Origin: Topomyia yanbarensis
Taxonomy: Eukaryota > Arthropoda > Insecta > Diptera > Culicidae
Length of the DNA: 64,000 nt
Assembly: GCF_030247195.1 (NCBI RefSeq)
Contig: NC_080672.1
Span: 309,039,115-309,103,114, forward strand
Direction: 5' to 3'
A model generated the notes under the pieces. The model ran no database searches. It saw only the letters and a list, made by a program, of their open reading frames with translations, and had not been told where the DNA came from. Position numbers and translations under genes: made by a program. Shown piece after piece: positions 1 to 11,020 of this stretch (position 1 is the stretch's first letter; every line of letters begins with the position of its first letter).

Positions 1-2079
1 GCAAAAAAAATTGCTATAAATATTTTATTTTGGTCAAAAAATTAGATGAAAATTCCGGGTGGATTTTAGATTTGAAGTATTTGATCATTCAAAGCCTTCA
101 AAAGGTTTCTAAATATAGGATATTTCATCACGTCCCACCCAAACAATGAATTCAATACCTAACCCAAAGCACGCTCCAGCGTACCTTCGACGAAGCGAAC
201 GATTGCCTTCGCTTCCAATCAGCTTTCATCTTGTTATTATATACCCCAGGCAGTCGACGTATCCAATCACGGGAAAATTGAAACGAATTCTGTCCGTGGT
301 AAGATGCGTCGCTCAATGAATCGACCAAATCAAACCGGCATCAACCATTCAGCACGGTTCAGCACTCCCACGCATGCCGAAGCCGGATGTGGAGCAACCT
401 GTATGAGAAAAGTGTATCTACTGGAAAAGTAATGCTGAAATTCTTTAGTCGTTGATCTCGGATGGATTTTTTTTTTCAAAGGTCGACAGAGTAAGAAAAT
501 AGACCTCGAGATGTTTTTCTTCGGAAGAAGATGGAATGGGAGGCCTTGTGTTAAAGGACTTACACAATTCGTTCAGAATATAAAAGCAAAATACCAGCAA
601 AATTATGCGTATACCAGTTGACATTCCTCATTTTAAAAAATACTGACTAGCTTTATAACAGAATTTATTATATCAAATTTCTTTGAAATTTTCATATTGC
701 TTTTTGATATGACAGTTCCCAACAAAAAAGAGAGCAACTGCGAATATACATTCACCGTCAACAAAATCGATCGTGTCACGGCCGGATCTTTTCGAAGAAA
801 CTTTTCTTCCCCGAATCCACCTCGATGCTAGCTGAAAACGAAGCAGCAGCAGCCGGCAAACGCTGGTTGATAACGACAATGGCAAGCCCGGAGAAAAATC
901 CACATAGCTTCCGTTCCGGTCGCTGGATGCTGCTGTGTGCTTCAGACTCTGCTTATCGTCTGTTTGGGGGATTTTTTTTTATTACCTGGCAACGGAAAAT
1001 TGGAGGTTGCCTTAGCTGAACATGAACATCCTACTAAATCTTACTCCGCATCAGACAGACAGACAGAAAGTGTACAGCAACCGTGTCAGACAGACCCAGA
1101 ATGACACATCGTTTTCAAATGGCACAGATGGCTTCCATCGTCGCAAGGATGTATGACACATGGAGCTGTCTCGTCAGCAAATGGGACGTGTCGTTTATGA
1201 ATGCTACACCTGCTTAGGGTCTGTTTGATACCTGATTTCAATGCTCACTGTTGTGATTTGTTCAAACCGGTACATTTAGGGACCATTCATAAATTACGTA
1301 ACACATAAAAGGGGGTAAATGTGGCATGTTGTGACATAATGTATCCAGCTTTCTACGTGCCATAATTTACTAATTTAATTAAAAAAACTAAAAAGACTAC
1401 CAGATGCAGGAAATGAAGTTTTTGTCGCTTCTTGCTGCATAGGAACCGACACCTAGTGTCAAGTCAAGTTTATCAAGTCTCAATATTTTTGGACAAAAAC
1501 TCGACAGCTTCATGCTCCATATGTTGATTAGAATGATGTTATCATTTCTAAGTCATAACAGTTCGATGCCTCTTCGTACGAAAACCAGCAATTTCTTCTA
1601 CGAAATATGAGCAATTCACGTATACCTTGGAATTTAAAAACAAAAATGTCGAATAAGGTTCTATTTCTTACCAGAACCTGAGTGCTTCTTGCACTAGTCC
1701 AAAGTTTAGAAAGACGGAGTGAGGCAATGAGACAACATATTTCTTTAAATTGAACATGAAACTCTCATCAGCAAGAAACGTGGGGATCTAAATACGATAA
1801 AACTAGCATTGGTAATACAATTTATAATAAACTTTCTTGCACGTTTCATCTCGGCAAATACAATCGAACACAGCATTGGACTGAGCACAAATTTAACAGC
1901 TAATCCTTTCGCTCAGCTTGCAATGTTATCCGTTCTCGTACTCGTACCTGCGCTATTTGTGTAAGTTCTCATTCCCCAAAAGCCCAAAGCCGCGACGAGG
2001 TCGGAATTTATTTGTTAACTGCCCCATTCGTTCGTTCAAATTTACCGTTCGGTCAATGCTGCACCTATAGAAAACTTAC
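1..2079. other. downstream intron of the host gene, mostly unrecognised
   Basis: This is intronic sequence following the donor at 2078-2079 on the minus strand; the next coding exon (expected to start with the EF-2 Glu) is not here. A short AGACAGACAG run lies near 1055. Around 1275-1390, ACCATTCATAAATTACGTAAC resembles the terminal motif of a common insect MITE and is probably a relic. Short open frames near 673-1019 show no recognisable domain. Confidence 0.6.
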
Positions 2080-2223
2080 CTTGAAATCAATGTAGCCATT
2101 TTTGTCCATGTCAAACGTCCGGAAGACGTGATCGCAGAATTCTTCGGCATTGCCCGACGGGAAGAACATTTTGTACATATCTACGAATTTCGCCGGCGTC
2201 AGTTTACCGTTTGGACAATCTTG
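2080..2223 (-). CDS. ncs-2: neuronal calcium sensor 2-like, coding exon 2
   Basis: This exon encodes 48 residues (protein residues 38-85 when joined to the exon at 51623-51736). It opens with [13 protein letters not shown], the EF-hand 1 loop in which Cys-Pro replaces normal Ca2+ ligands, as throughout the NCS/recoverin family. It continues through [18 protein letters not shown] to the EF-hand 2 loop [11 protein letters not shown], with ligand residues at positions 1, 3, 5 and 9. The twelfth loop residue, normally Glu, must come from the next exon, outside the window. The acceptor is a pyrimidine tract followed by CACAG and the donor is AAG/GTAAGTTTT; both junctions are phase 0. NCS proteins are about 190-residue myristoylated Ca2+ sensors of neurons that act at membranes. 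The sequence fits the NCS-2 subfamily (C. elegans ncs-2, Drosophila CG7646) better than frequenin or neurocalcin; that subfamily call is from family knowledge, not a search. Confidence 0.97.
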
Positions 2224-2979
2224 CTGTGGGGGGAGAAGAGAGAAAAAGAAAGGAAGGTGTTATGAATTGAACATAAATGGGTCGAGGCATTTTATTGACA
2301 ATTTGTTTGGGTTAATTATTTCCGGTTGAAGTTGGATGTTGTAGGAAAGTAAATATTTTATGAAATTCAACGCCTGTTGCATTCTTGATTTGAATGTAAT
2401 AGTCGGGTATAAAGTTTAAGCGCAAAAATCAGAAAACCCAATTGTGATTTAGATCAAATAAAGCTCTACCGGCATTATCCAATTCCAGCAACTGAAACAG
2501 AAGAGATAACAATTGATAACACTTTGGACAATTTAAACGCACATAGTACCACGATTTACAAGCAGCGTAATGGTGCAGGTGCATGTTATACATTGGGCCT
2601 CTAAATGCCCATTCATGTAAACATGCTAAGTCATCTTGGCATAGTTGGACCGTGTGGATCTCAGCTGAACTGACGGAAAACACTTCGGCATCCTTGTTGG
2701 ATTATGGAAAGTAGCTAACAAATGCACACATTTCGAATTCATCTGACCACCACACTGCACTAGAATAGAGCGGTAATGTTTGTCGAGGTAATGTTGTGGG
2801 AAAACATACCTCGGAGAGCAAGGTAAACTGTTTGGTTTTGATTTGCCAATTAATAAACGTTGTGGTTGGTTAGGCTGTCTTTTGGTCTGCGTTCGTTTAG
2901 GAGTAATTTAATTGTGGTGAAATCGTTAGCTCGTTTCCATTTTATGAGATGAATTCTGCAGTTGTTTGGGCAATGCAAA
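2224..2979. other. intronic sequence with no recognised feature
   Basis: This stretch begins at the acceptor pyrimidine tract of the exon at 2080-2223. It is otherwise unique-looking AT-rich sequence with no domain-bearing reading frame. Confidence 0.5.
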
Positions 2980-4500
2980 GTCACTAATATCACCCTGAAA
3001 CTGGAACTATTTTTTCATATTGAATTCTTCGAAGCGTATGCTTCCTAGTAGCAACTTGCCCAAATTGGCACTGCATATACCATTGCCGGTCTAAATAATT
3101 GCTTATAAAATAATAGTTTGTTCTTTAGGCAGAGACTAGAATTCCTGTTTATTAGAGGGTATAAGCATTTTATATATTTGTTGCATTTTGATTGGATTCC
3201 TTCAATGTGATTCTTGAAAGTAAGTTTTTATCGTAAATCATACCCAAGTATCTACATTGATCTGACCCCGTTAAATTTAATAATATGGTTATGATTTGGC
3301 TTAAGAGAAGATGCTCTTGGCTTATGCGAAAACACAATCAATTGTGTATTTGCCGAATTAGTGAAAAAAAATCATTTTTTCAGGTAATCATTGAAAATAT
3401 TCAAACTTCGTTGCAGTCGACTGCAGATAATTCGAAAACTCCTACCTGTGGCAGAGATGCTACAGTATCATCACAGAAAAGTGACTTTTACAGCCTGTAG
3501 GTAGATTCGGAAGATCAGAGGTAAAAATATTATATAGAATTGGTGCGACGCTTGACCCTTGATGGACGCCTGCTTTAACGGGTAGCTTATTAGATTTACA
3601 ATTCTGATAAGATACCTGTAGGGTACGGTTAGTAATATAATTTTTAATTATCTTTATTATGTAACTTGGAAAATTGAAATCCCACTTTTTGGCAATGAAC
3701 CCTTTGTGCCAAATACTGTCGAAAGCTTTTTCGGTGTCTAGAGGAGCAACTCCTGTGGAATAATCCTCTAAGATGTTTACCTTTATCATGTTAGGTACAC
3801 ACCTAGAGAAAATCGTGTAAATTTACGTCTCCTGACCCATAAATATACGAGCAACAAAAATGACTTTGTTTTACGTTTGATTTTAATTTTACATGACTTT
3901 GAATTTCGTAAATCATGTAATTTTACTCAACATATGGCGATTGTTCTGAATGGTAGTAAGTGTAATTTTATGTCATTGTGCATGTAAAGTATATGTTTCA
4001 TGTAAAATTTAACGGAACACGGTAATATTTCGTTACTTCGTGAATTACGGCTAGTTAAAATGTGTCATGCTTTCAATTACGTCAATGATAAAAATCATAT
4101 TTTTTGATGTGTACTCTCACAAGTTGATGGGTAGTTGAATGTCCAATACGAAATCCAAACATCTCGAGAAAAAAATTGAATTCTCATTGATATGTTTACA
4201 TCATTCTAGTTAGGATTATTTTTCCAAACATCTTACTAATAGAAGAGAGTGCACTAATTGGTCGATAGCTAGATACTTCTGCTGGATTTTTATCTGGCTT
4301 CAGAAAAGAAATAACCGTGGAATTCATCCATCTTTCAGAAAAGTAAGCTAATTCAAAATATTTGTTGTATATTACAACCAAATATCTGAAAGTAATTTTA
4401 GAAAGGTTTTTAAGAAGAATGTTAAAAATTCCATCATAACCCGGAGCTTTCATATTTTTAAATTTTCATGAGAGATTTGATCTCATTATATTTTGTTACA
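2980..4500 (-). pseudogene. Jockey-type non-LTR retrotransposon, RT fragment (broken)
   Basis: On the minus strand the order of motifs is that of a Jockey reverse transcriptase. KAPGYDGIFNILLKNL (about 4450) comes first, then SSYRPISALSSISKMFGKII, FGFRIGHSTTHQL (about 4130), EKAFDSIWHKGF (about 3720), AGVHQGSSVAPILYNIF (about 3570), and a frameshifted FCDDT standing for the catalytic YADD box (about 3490). The C-terminal part follows, with RNSSLCLKNKLLFYKQL and FRPAMVYAVPIWASC, down to about 3050. Several stops and frameshifts make it inactive. It is interrupted by a MITE at 3795-4114. It may be the RT half of the same element as the endonuclease piece at 8700-9345, which has the same orientation and the correct order. 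Confidence 0.9.
3795..4114. mobile_element. MITE inserted in the Jockey RT
   Basis: This 320-bp block interrupts the RT reading frame between FGFRIGHSTTHQLVRV and the AFDSIWH box. Its ends are diverged inverted repeats beginning GTACACA, with TTTACGT-like sequence following. Its interior is rich in TTTTACATGA and GTAAATT words. No transposase frame is present. The superfamily is unclear; the flanks would allow a short TA-type duplication. Confidence 0.6.
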
Positions 4501-4554
4501 ACAATCTCGTCTAGAGACAATACTTGATTTGAAACATTTTTATTTTTTGTTGTT

Positions 4555-5050
4555 TTCAATAGGACTCATAACGTTGAGATTAAAAACGGACGCTCTCAAG
4601 CTGCTGAGCAAGTTTCGGGTTATTTTCTCATTTGTTAGAAGTATGTGGTTACCTTCTGCCATTCTCCTATACAGTGTATCCCTCATTTATACGTTCACCC
4701 TATTCTTTCAGGATAACTTTTTTTTTGTTTGATTATACTGCACCAAATTTTCAGCGTTTGTTTTGAAACTGAATAAGCGAAGCTCTGGCGCGTTTCGTTC
4801 GTTTGTTATGGCAGTTTAAGTGAAAAATGTGTCACTTATTTATCCGTTCGCTCTATTTTCTCAGAATATTTTTTTTTTCTTTGAAGCGTTCTGCACCAAA
4901 TTTTCTAAGTTTATTTTAAAGCCTAGTTTACGACTCAAAATTTGGAAGCTTTGGTACGTTTTTTCGTTTGTTATGGAAGTAAAAGTGAAAGCAGTTGTTC
5001 CTGCATATATACGTTCACTAAGAGAAAATATAGTTGTTCCCAAAAAAAGC
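4555..5050. repeat. diverged tandem repeat, unit about 150-170 bp
   Basis: Three degenerate copies share CGTTTGTTATGG, TTTATACGTTCGCTC, TTCTCAGGATA and CTGCACCAAATTTTC words; the TATACGTTCAC-like landmark falls near 4690, 4840 and 5010. Short frames in this block are by-products of the repeat. From 5050 to 5571 there is AT-rich intronic sequence with no recognised feature. Confidence 0.5.
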
Positions 5051-5571
5051 TTTACTCATGTAACTATCCGGTAATAATCAACACTACATTTATCAGTCAA
5101 TCGATTTCCCATCATCATCAATGAATACAAGTATCATTCGCTTCGGCATTTAATTATTACTATTTTCTATATTTCTTCCTCTTAGCTTGGTTTAGAATGA
5201 TTTGTTTGCTTTCTTGAACTTTGCAACTGACGAATACTGCTTCGCGTTGTTATACACATCGGAGGTCATTCAAATATCGCTTTCTCCGGACGATGTCCCG
5301 TTTGAAAATGTTTCGAGTATGATGGTTCGTGATGTATATGATATGCCCACCCATCCATTCCGTTTACCAAATAAGCTAGGGAGTGAGATTGGGAAGTGAG
5401 GATACAAGTCACTCATCCAGCCACGCTCTCACATTCACCCGTATACCCCTACCCTTACACCCTCACCATCGCATACCAAAATACATTATCTCGAAGGCAA
5501 AATTTAACTAACGCTTATTAAGCTAAATAAATATACTTTTATTGTTTCAGCACCGACACGTACACGAAAAA

Positions 5572-7512
5572 AAATGTTCCCAGAATCGTGAATAAAGTTC
5601 CATGAACAATCACGATTTTACGTTACGAAAACAAGACCGGTTTCGTCATGCCATTACCAAATCGATTTTCTGTACGAGAACTAGTGCTTAATTATTTAAA
5701 ACCAAACATTGATTCATGATTTCATTCATAGATACAGGAACATTAGTTCACAAAATCAAAACTATCTAGATAATTTCTAGTGAACTATTTCACGAAACTG
5801 GGAATTTTATTCATGAATCTATTCAAACCTCGTGAACTAATTTATGATTCCTAATATATTAGTCTCGATTCAATATCCATGCTTGTGAAATAGTTCACAA
5901 AATTTTCAAATATAATTCATGTATTTGTGAACTGCTTCATGATTCGTAGTATAATAGTCACGACTTGCCATACGTGCTCGTGAAATAGTTTACAAAATCA
6001 TCAAAAATTGTTCATGAACTCATGAACTGGTTCGTGCTCGTGAAATGATTCAAGGAAAAAATAAATATGATTCATGTATTCGTTAACTAGTTCATGATTC
6101 CTGGAATAAAACCTAGCAAATAAAGTAAATAAATAAATAAATATGATAGTCACGACTCACCATTCGCGCTCGTGAAATAGTTTACGAAATCGTAAAATAC
6201 TACTCCTGGATCCGTGAACTGGTTCGCGATTCCTAGTACATGATTTACGCTCTATCTTGCGTACTTGTGATATTTAGAAGATATCTCTAATAATTTTCAA
6301 GTTCATGTAATACAGAAATTTTCAAGTGAACTATTTCACAGAATTTGGAGTATTGTTCATGGAATCATTTTTGCTCCATGCACAATTTCATGAAATATCA
6401 TACATGTCCAGCTGTTAGCGACCAATAATACGTACGAGCAATTGATCAAAGAAAACTATTAGGACCTCGAACATCGATATACATTTGATAAGGTTTATTG
6501 TGATGCCTGGACAGAAAACGTAAACTGCGCTGAGTTCCACAATACATGATAGAGTTCAAAATTGTATTTCTGGTATAGTGCACAGAACAAGATACCGCGA
6601 ATCAGTTACACTATTATGAACCAATTAATATTGTTACGTTACTCCAAATAAAAAATCCGATGGTAACCAAAAAGCAACATATCGTGATAAGGCGAAGTGA
6701 AATTACGACTATCTACAATTTCACAATTTTTTTTGCAATCCATAGTGGATTAAAAGAATTATTTGTTTTTTAATCCAACGTTTCGACGCATTGTTGGCGC
6801 TTTCTTCAGGGAAGACTACATTGCGGAATAATAGAGCGGACGAATTTTATTTTTAACAATTAAAATTACATTACAAGAACTTACAAAAACTGATTATCGT
6901 TTCACGTTAATATCACTGACATATGAGTGAACATGAGTCACTCCACGTGGCAAATTCGAAAGTAAGCACAAGAATAAAATATCACAAAAATACGAAAATT
7001 GTGACTATGATCATGAAATCATGAACATAAATCACACTGCTCTTGACAAAACTATCAAACATCATGCCTAAAGTCTCGTTACTATGAACATAAATCACTC
7101 TACTCGTAACTAAAATATCACGAAAACGTGGGTATAAAATAAAGAACATGAATCACTCTACTCATGTCAAAAACATCACAATGACGTGAATAGAAATTAC
7201 GAAAATTGCGACTAAAATCCTGATATCATGAACATTGTTCAACTGTCAACTGTGCATTCCCAGAATATGAACCAGAATCATTACAAAACTAATCATGTCC
7301 AAGGAACAACCAAGGTAACTCAATCAAACATTCGAATGTAACACTGTACATATTCGAGACAAACTAGTTTTTTTTTGAAACACAAATAGCTTCATAAATA
7401 CGAGGTTTATTATTCAGAATTTCAGGAACTTGATCAGGGTCTTGGTAACCCATTCAGTTCACGGAATCGTGATCTTATTTTCGTGAATTTACGAACAGAT
7501 TCTTTTCCGTGT
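5572..7512. mobile_element. non-autonomous element built of TTCACGA/TCGTGAA repeats
   Basis: Both ends carry an inverted motif: ACACGAAAAAAAATGTTC at the left, and the complement of ACACGGAAAAGAATCTGTTC at the right. Both are followed by ATCACGATT-type sequence. The left half (about 5690-6400) is a tandem array of roughly 95-bp units: GTGAAATAGTT, then TTCATGTATTCGTGAACT, then TTCATGATTCCTAGTATAATAGTCACGA. The right half is packed with CATGAACATAAATCAC words. No transposase frame and no clear target duplication was seen. Near 6730-6870 a TAATCCAACGTTTCGACGCA segment resembles the terminal part of the fold-back at 15105-16266. Confidence 0.55.
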
Positions 7513-7519
7513 TCATCAT

Positions 7520-7653
7520 CACATTGATGGCAGTCGAGCGTTTGTATATAGGTATCCACCGTAATAACAATTTTACAGACATGGAATCATAGTTTGGATC
7601 AATGAAAAAGGCACAATTGCACGACTCGGTGGATTAAAACAGGTTTTTCACTG
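7520..7653 (-). repeat. 5' fragment of the mosquito interspersed repeat
   Basis: Read on the minus strand this starts AACCTGTTTTAATCCACC and continues GTGCAATTGTGCCTTT. The same opening stands at 36424, 37634 and 41083 on the plus strand. Only the first 130 bp are present. Confidence 0.65.
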
Positions 7654-8243
7654 TTTTAATTGGTTTCCGAAGTTTCTTTAGAACTTCAGAGTGTTTCCAG
7701 AAAGATTGAGAAAAGCAAACAGAAAAGTTTTACATATTTAAACCAAGAATATGCGTTATTGAATTCAGTCATTAATTGTTCTTTGTTTCAACCGACAAAC
7801 TAATTGGTCTGAAATTATTTTTATTACAGCAACAATAAAGTTTTATTTAAAAATACGTTTTTAATTTCAATAATTTTGCATTAATTCAAATAAAATATGT
7901 ATTAAAAAACGAACGACGAATGTTTTTATTGAAACAATAAATAAATTAATTTGAAACCGATAAATAATTTTTTATCCCTCGATCAAAAATTTTATTTATT
8001 GGGTTTAACCCATATTTGTATTGAACCTACAAATCGTTTTTCTGCGTGATGGCTTGACCTCTTTCACGAAATTTTCATTTCTTAGAGGAGTGAATTAATG
8101 CTTGATTTCCTTCTGTAGCTCCTGATAGATAAATTTCATAGCAGGATCAAAAGCACGTTGATATTGATGTCTTCGAACATTCTTCAAGCGAATCAGAATT
8201 AAAAGATTGTCGTCAATAAAATAAAAAGTTTTAAATTTTGCCT
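7654..8243. other. AT-rich intronic sequence, no recognised feature
   Basis: Very AT-rich, with many TTTAATT and AATAAAT words. No reading frame of note and no inverted repeat recognised. Confidence 0.45.
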
Positions 8244-8697
8244 ATCAGACAGCGCCGGTAGTTGAGTGGTAAGCGGTTGACCACCACCCATCCCAGTTGA
8301 TCTGGGTTCAACCCCAGCCGAGGTCGTTGAATTTTTTTCTGAGGTGAAAAAATTTGTGGACACGTCTTCCTTCGGAAAGGAAGTAAAGCCGTTGGTCACT
8401 GGTCCATGAGATGAGTTGATGGGTCGATATCTAATCCATTAACAAATATCCTCCTCCCATGATACTTGTGGAGTGCGCAGTAGTGTATATACGGCTTCTA
8501 GCAAGAGTAAGTATCGGACTAACATTCCTTCCCTTTCCTTCCGCGATCTACGTTCGGGCCTGGCCGGCGCCGGTATTGATGAATAAGCACTTTAGGATTA
8601 CCAGGAGATGCACATTGAAAGATGTTTCGCTACTCCCAAGCATAATTATCTACTGATTCCCTGTGCAACTTCAGCTAGTCCGGATCGATAACGGAGA
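8244..8697 (+). mobile_element. tRNA-derived SINE (copy 1)
   Basis: A tRNA-like head begins GCGCCGGTAGTTGAGTGG, containing an A-box-like TAGTTGAGTGG. It is followed by the B-box GGTTCAACCCC about 45 bp later, the arrangement of an internal RNA polymerase III promoter. The body contains GAGGTGAAAAAATTTGTGG and CTTCCTTCGGAAAGGAAG. The same order of words is found on the minus strand at 56572-57114, confirming a family. Copy 1 ends about 45 bp earlier than copy 2 and abuts the Jockey endonuclease relic at 8700. No clean target duplication was seen. Confidence 0.85.
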
Positions 8698-8699
8698 TT

Positions 8700-9345
8700 A
8701 AGATGAATTCACTTGAACTTTGGAATGCTATATTAATGTCATTGTTTTGTAGATCATGATCATCATTAATATAATTCTCAATATAAGTTTTACATCTTTC
8801 CCAATTCACTTTGTGATAATTAAACACTGCGCTAATGGAATTGGTAACGGCTTGTTAAGAAAGTGAAAAAGTTACTGTAAGGTGATCAGAATCAATGTCA
8901 GCATGTGTAACCATTTCGCTACAAATGTGACTATGATCTGTCAAAACCAAATCAATTATTGATGGATTCCTTACAGACGAATAGCACGTAGGTCAGAGTA
9001 GAGTAATCATTTCAAAATAGTTTACTGTTGAAATTGTTTTGAGAATTATTCCAGGATCAGTAGCGTCAAAATCACAGATTACAAAGAATTTTGACTGATT
9101 TCTTGTACAGTTTTTGTAAGTCTCCTTTCAAGAAATTAGTTTACTCGACAATATTTACGTAGGGTTGGCAAATAAGCTGCAGCAATAAAATGATACAAAG
9201 ATCGGTTTCAACTTCAATACCCAAACTCTCGATCATCTTGGTGTCAAAAGACGGTAAGACGCGATATTTGATTTTGCGATTAACCGCTCTTGCGATTCCT
9301 CCGTCGTCGAATGCAACAATTCGATTAAATCGGACCAATAATAAA
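8700..9345 (-). pseudogene. Jockey-type retrotransposon, endonuclease fragment (broken)
   Basis: On the minus strand the translation gives DDGGIARAVNRKIKYRVLPS (GGGxAI-like strand) and SLGIEVETD. After a frameshift come SSVRNPSIIDLVLTDHSHIC and ADIDSDHLTVTFSLS, the SDH box of the AP-like endonuclease domain. VFNYHKVNWERCKTYIE follows, the linker after the endonuclease. Stops and frameshifts are present. The piece stops exactly where the SINE begins. It could be the upstream half of the element whose RT part lies at 2980-4500, with about 130 linker codons missing. Confidence 0.8.
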
Positions 9346-10330
9346 ATTAGAAGTACGCTTCAATTTTATTTAAAAAAGTCACAATCATAACGACAATATG
9401 CACATTTTGCACCCTCACGAAGTTGAAAAATTCGTCTTTCATGTTTTTAGTTTTTAGAGCGTTTCAATTTAATAAATTGAATCGATTATTCAAAATCATT
9501 GTCAAACTTTTAATTAATTACAATTTTGTTAGCAAATTCTCGTCCAGTTTTAAAAGCTTCAAACATGGAATTTAGCATTGCAGTCATCAATAGAAACATT
9601 GATTGCTACAACAAATTCTATTTTCCTACCGTAATGCTACCTAAATCCATTGGAGAAAATGAATCGTTGTGTGGACATGAATTTGCAGGCATGGTAGTCA
9701 TTGCTCGTTTAGGCGCGTTACCTGAAACATAAGATTACATACCATCGTAGGATGGTGCGACGGAGATAGGTGATCCTTGTATATGTAGAGGAGTTGTATT
9801 TCTATTTTGAAGCGAATTAATACGTTTAAACATGTTTCGTTGAAATGTACCTAGTAGTTAATATTTATATTTGTTGCTTTTAACGAGAATTTACAATTTC
9901 TTCCCCGAATTTTTAAAATATTTTGTAATCTTGAGAAAAACTGCTGCAGTTAAAAAATTCTACGTAAACCAAGAGCTATCTAAAATCTAGTTTTGGGGTT
10001 AGACCGGACGAAGATTCAAGCCTTTTTCTATTGCTTCTACTACTCTGAATATGTGTTTTCTAAATGCTAAGAAGCCTTTATGGTATATTTCTCCTTAGAG
10101 GAGAAAAGTTTTGGTAAAAACTATTTTTTCTTCCTTAAGAAGAAAATTGCTTAAAACCATCATTGGGTGTGAAGAGCATTGAGATTTTATTAATTCTTAT
10201 AAGCTTAATCAGAACTCCTCTTCTTGCGAGACATCACGTATGACTATAGGTCCAGGAAGTAGGAAGTACTGCTATAGCGGTACTAGGTACAGCAATTCCG
10301 AATCGAGGAAATGTCTGGTTCGATGACGAA
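9346..10330. other. intronic sequence with no recognised feature
   Basis: AT-rich. A 68-codon open frame at 9526-9732 (plus strand) shows no motif I know, and I do not call it a gene. Confidence 0.45.
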
Positions 10331-10339
10331 TGTTAGCAG

Positions 10340-11020
10340 TTAATAAAGGAGAAGAATGCAGCACGGGCGAGGATACTGCAGCACTGAACGAGACAGAATG
10401 TGGAGCGATACAAACAAGCACGGACCTCGGTCCTCCGGAGAAAGAAGCGCCAACAAGAGGAACGAGATCGCGAAGCGATAGAACAACTGTATCGCGTAAA
10501 TGACACGGAAGTTCTACGAGAAGCTGAACAGTTCGCGCAAAAGCTACGTTGATTATCTACAAGACGCTGATTAGAGCGGTGATCGTCTACGGCCACGAGA
10601 CCTGGATTATGCTTGTGGAGGACCAACGCCCCCTTGGTGTTTTCGAACGAAAGGTGTTGCGTACCATCTATGGTGGCGTGCAGATGGAAGACGGAACGTG
10701 GCGCAGGCGTGGCGCGAACTATGAGTTGCATCAGCTGCTGGAAGAACCATCCATCGTGAATACCGCAAAAATAGGACTTTTGCGGTGGGCTGGACACGTT
10801 GTAAGAATGTCGGACGACGATCCGGTGAAGGTGGTTCTTGAGGACGAAGACGGGGTGCACAGCGAGCACGGTGGATCGACCAGATAGAGAACGACCTGCG
10901 GACCCTTCAAAGACTGCGTGTCTGGCGACAAGCAGCAATGGGCCAAGTGGAGTGGAGACGGCTTCTGCATACAACAAGAGACAACAAGGCTCTAGCCTGA
11001 ACGGTAAGTTAAGTAAGTCG
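10340..11020 (+). pseudogene. RTE-type non-LTR retrotransposon, internally deleted
   Basis: Two parts of one ORF2 are fused. The first (10345-10545) reads RYKQARTSVLRRKKRQQEER, the basic linker between endonuclease and RT. The second starts at 10549 with IYKTLIRAVIVYGHETW and runs through FERKVLRTIYGGVQ and GLLRWAGHVVRM. After a frameshift it ends RRGAQRARWIDQIENDLRTL, the C-terminal region of RTE-like elements. The RT catalytic core is missing, so the copy is a deletion derivative. The element ends near AACGGTAAGTTAAGTAAGT. A long open frame on the opposite strand is only a shadow of this coding sequence. Confidence 0.82.
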
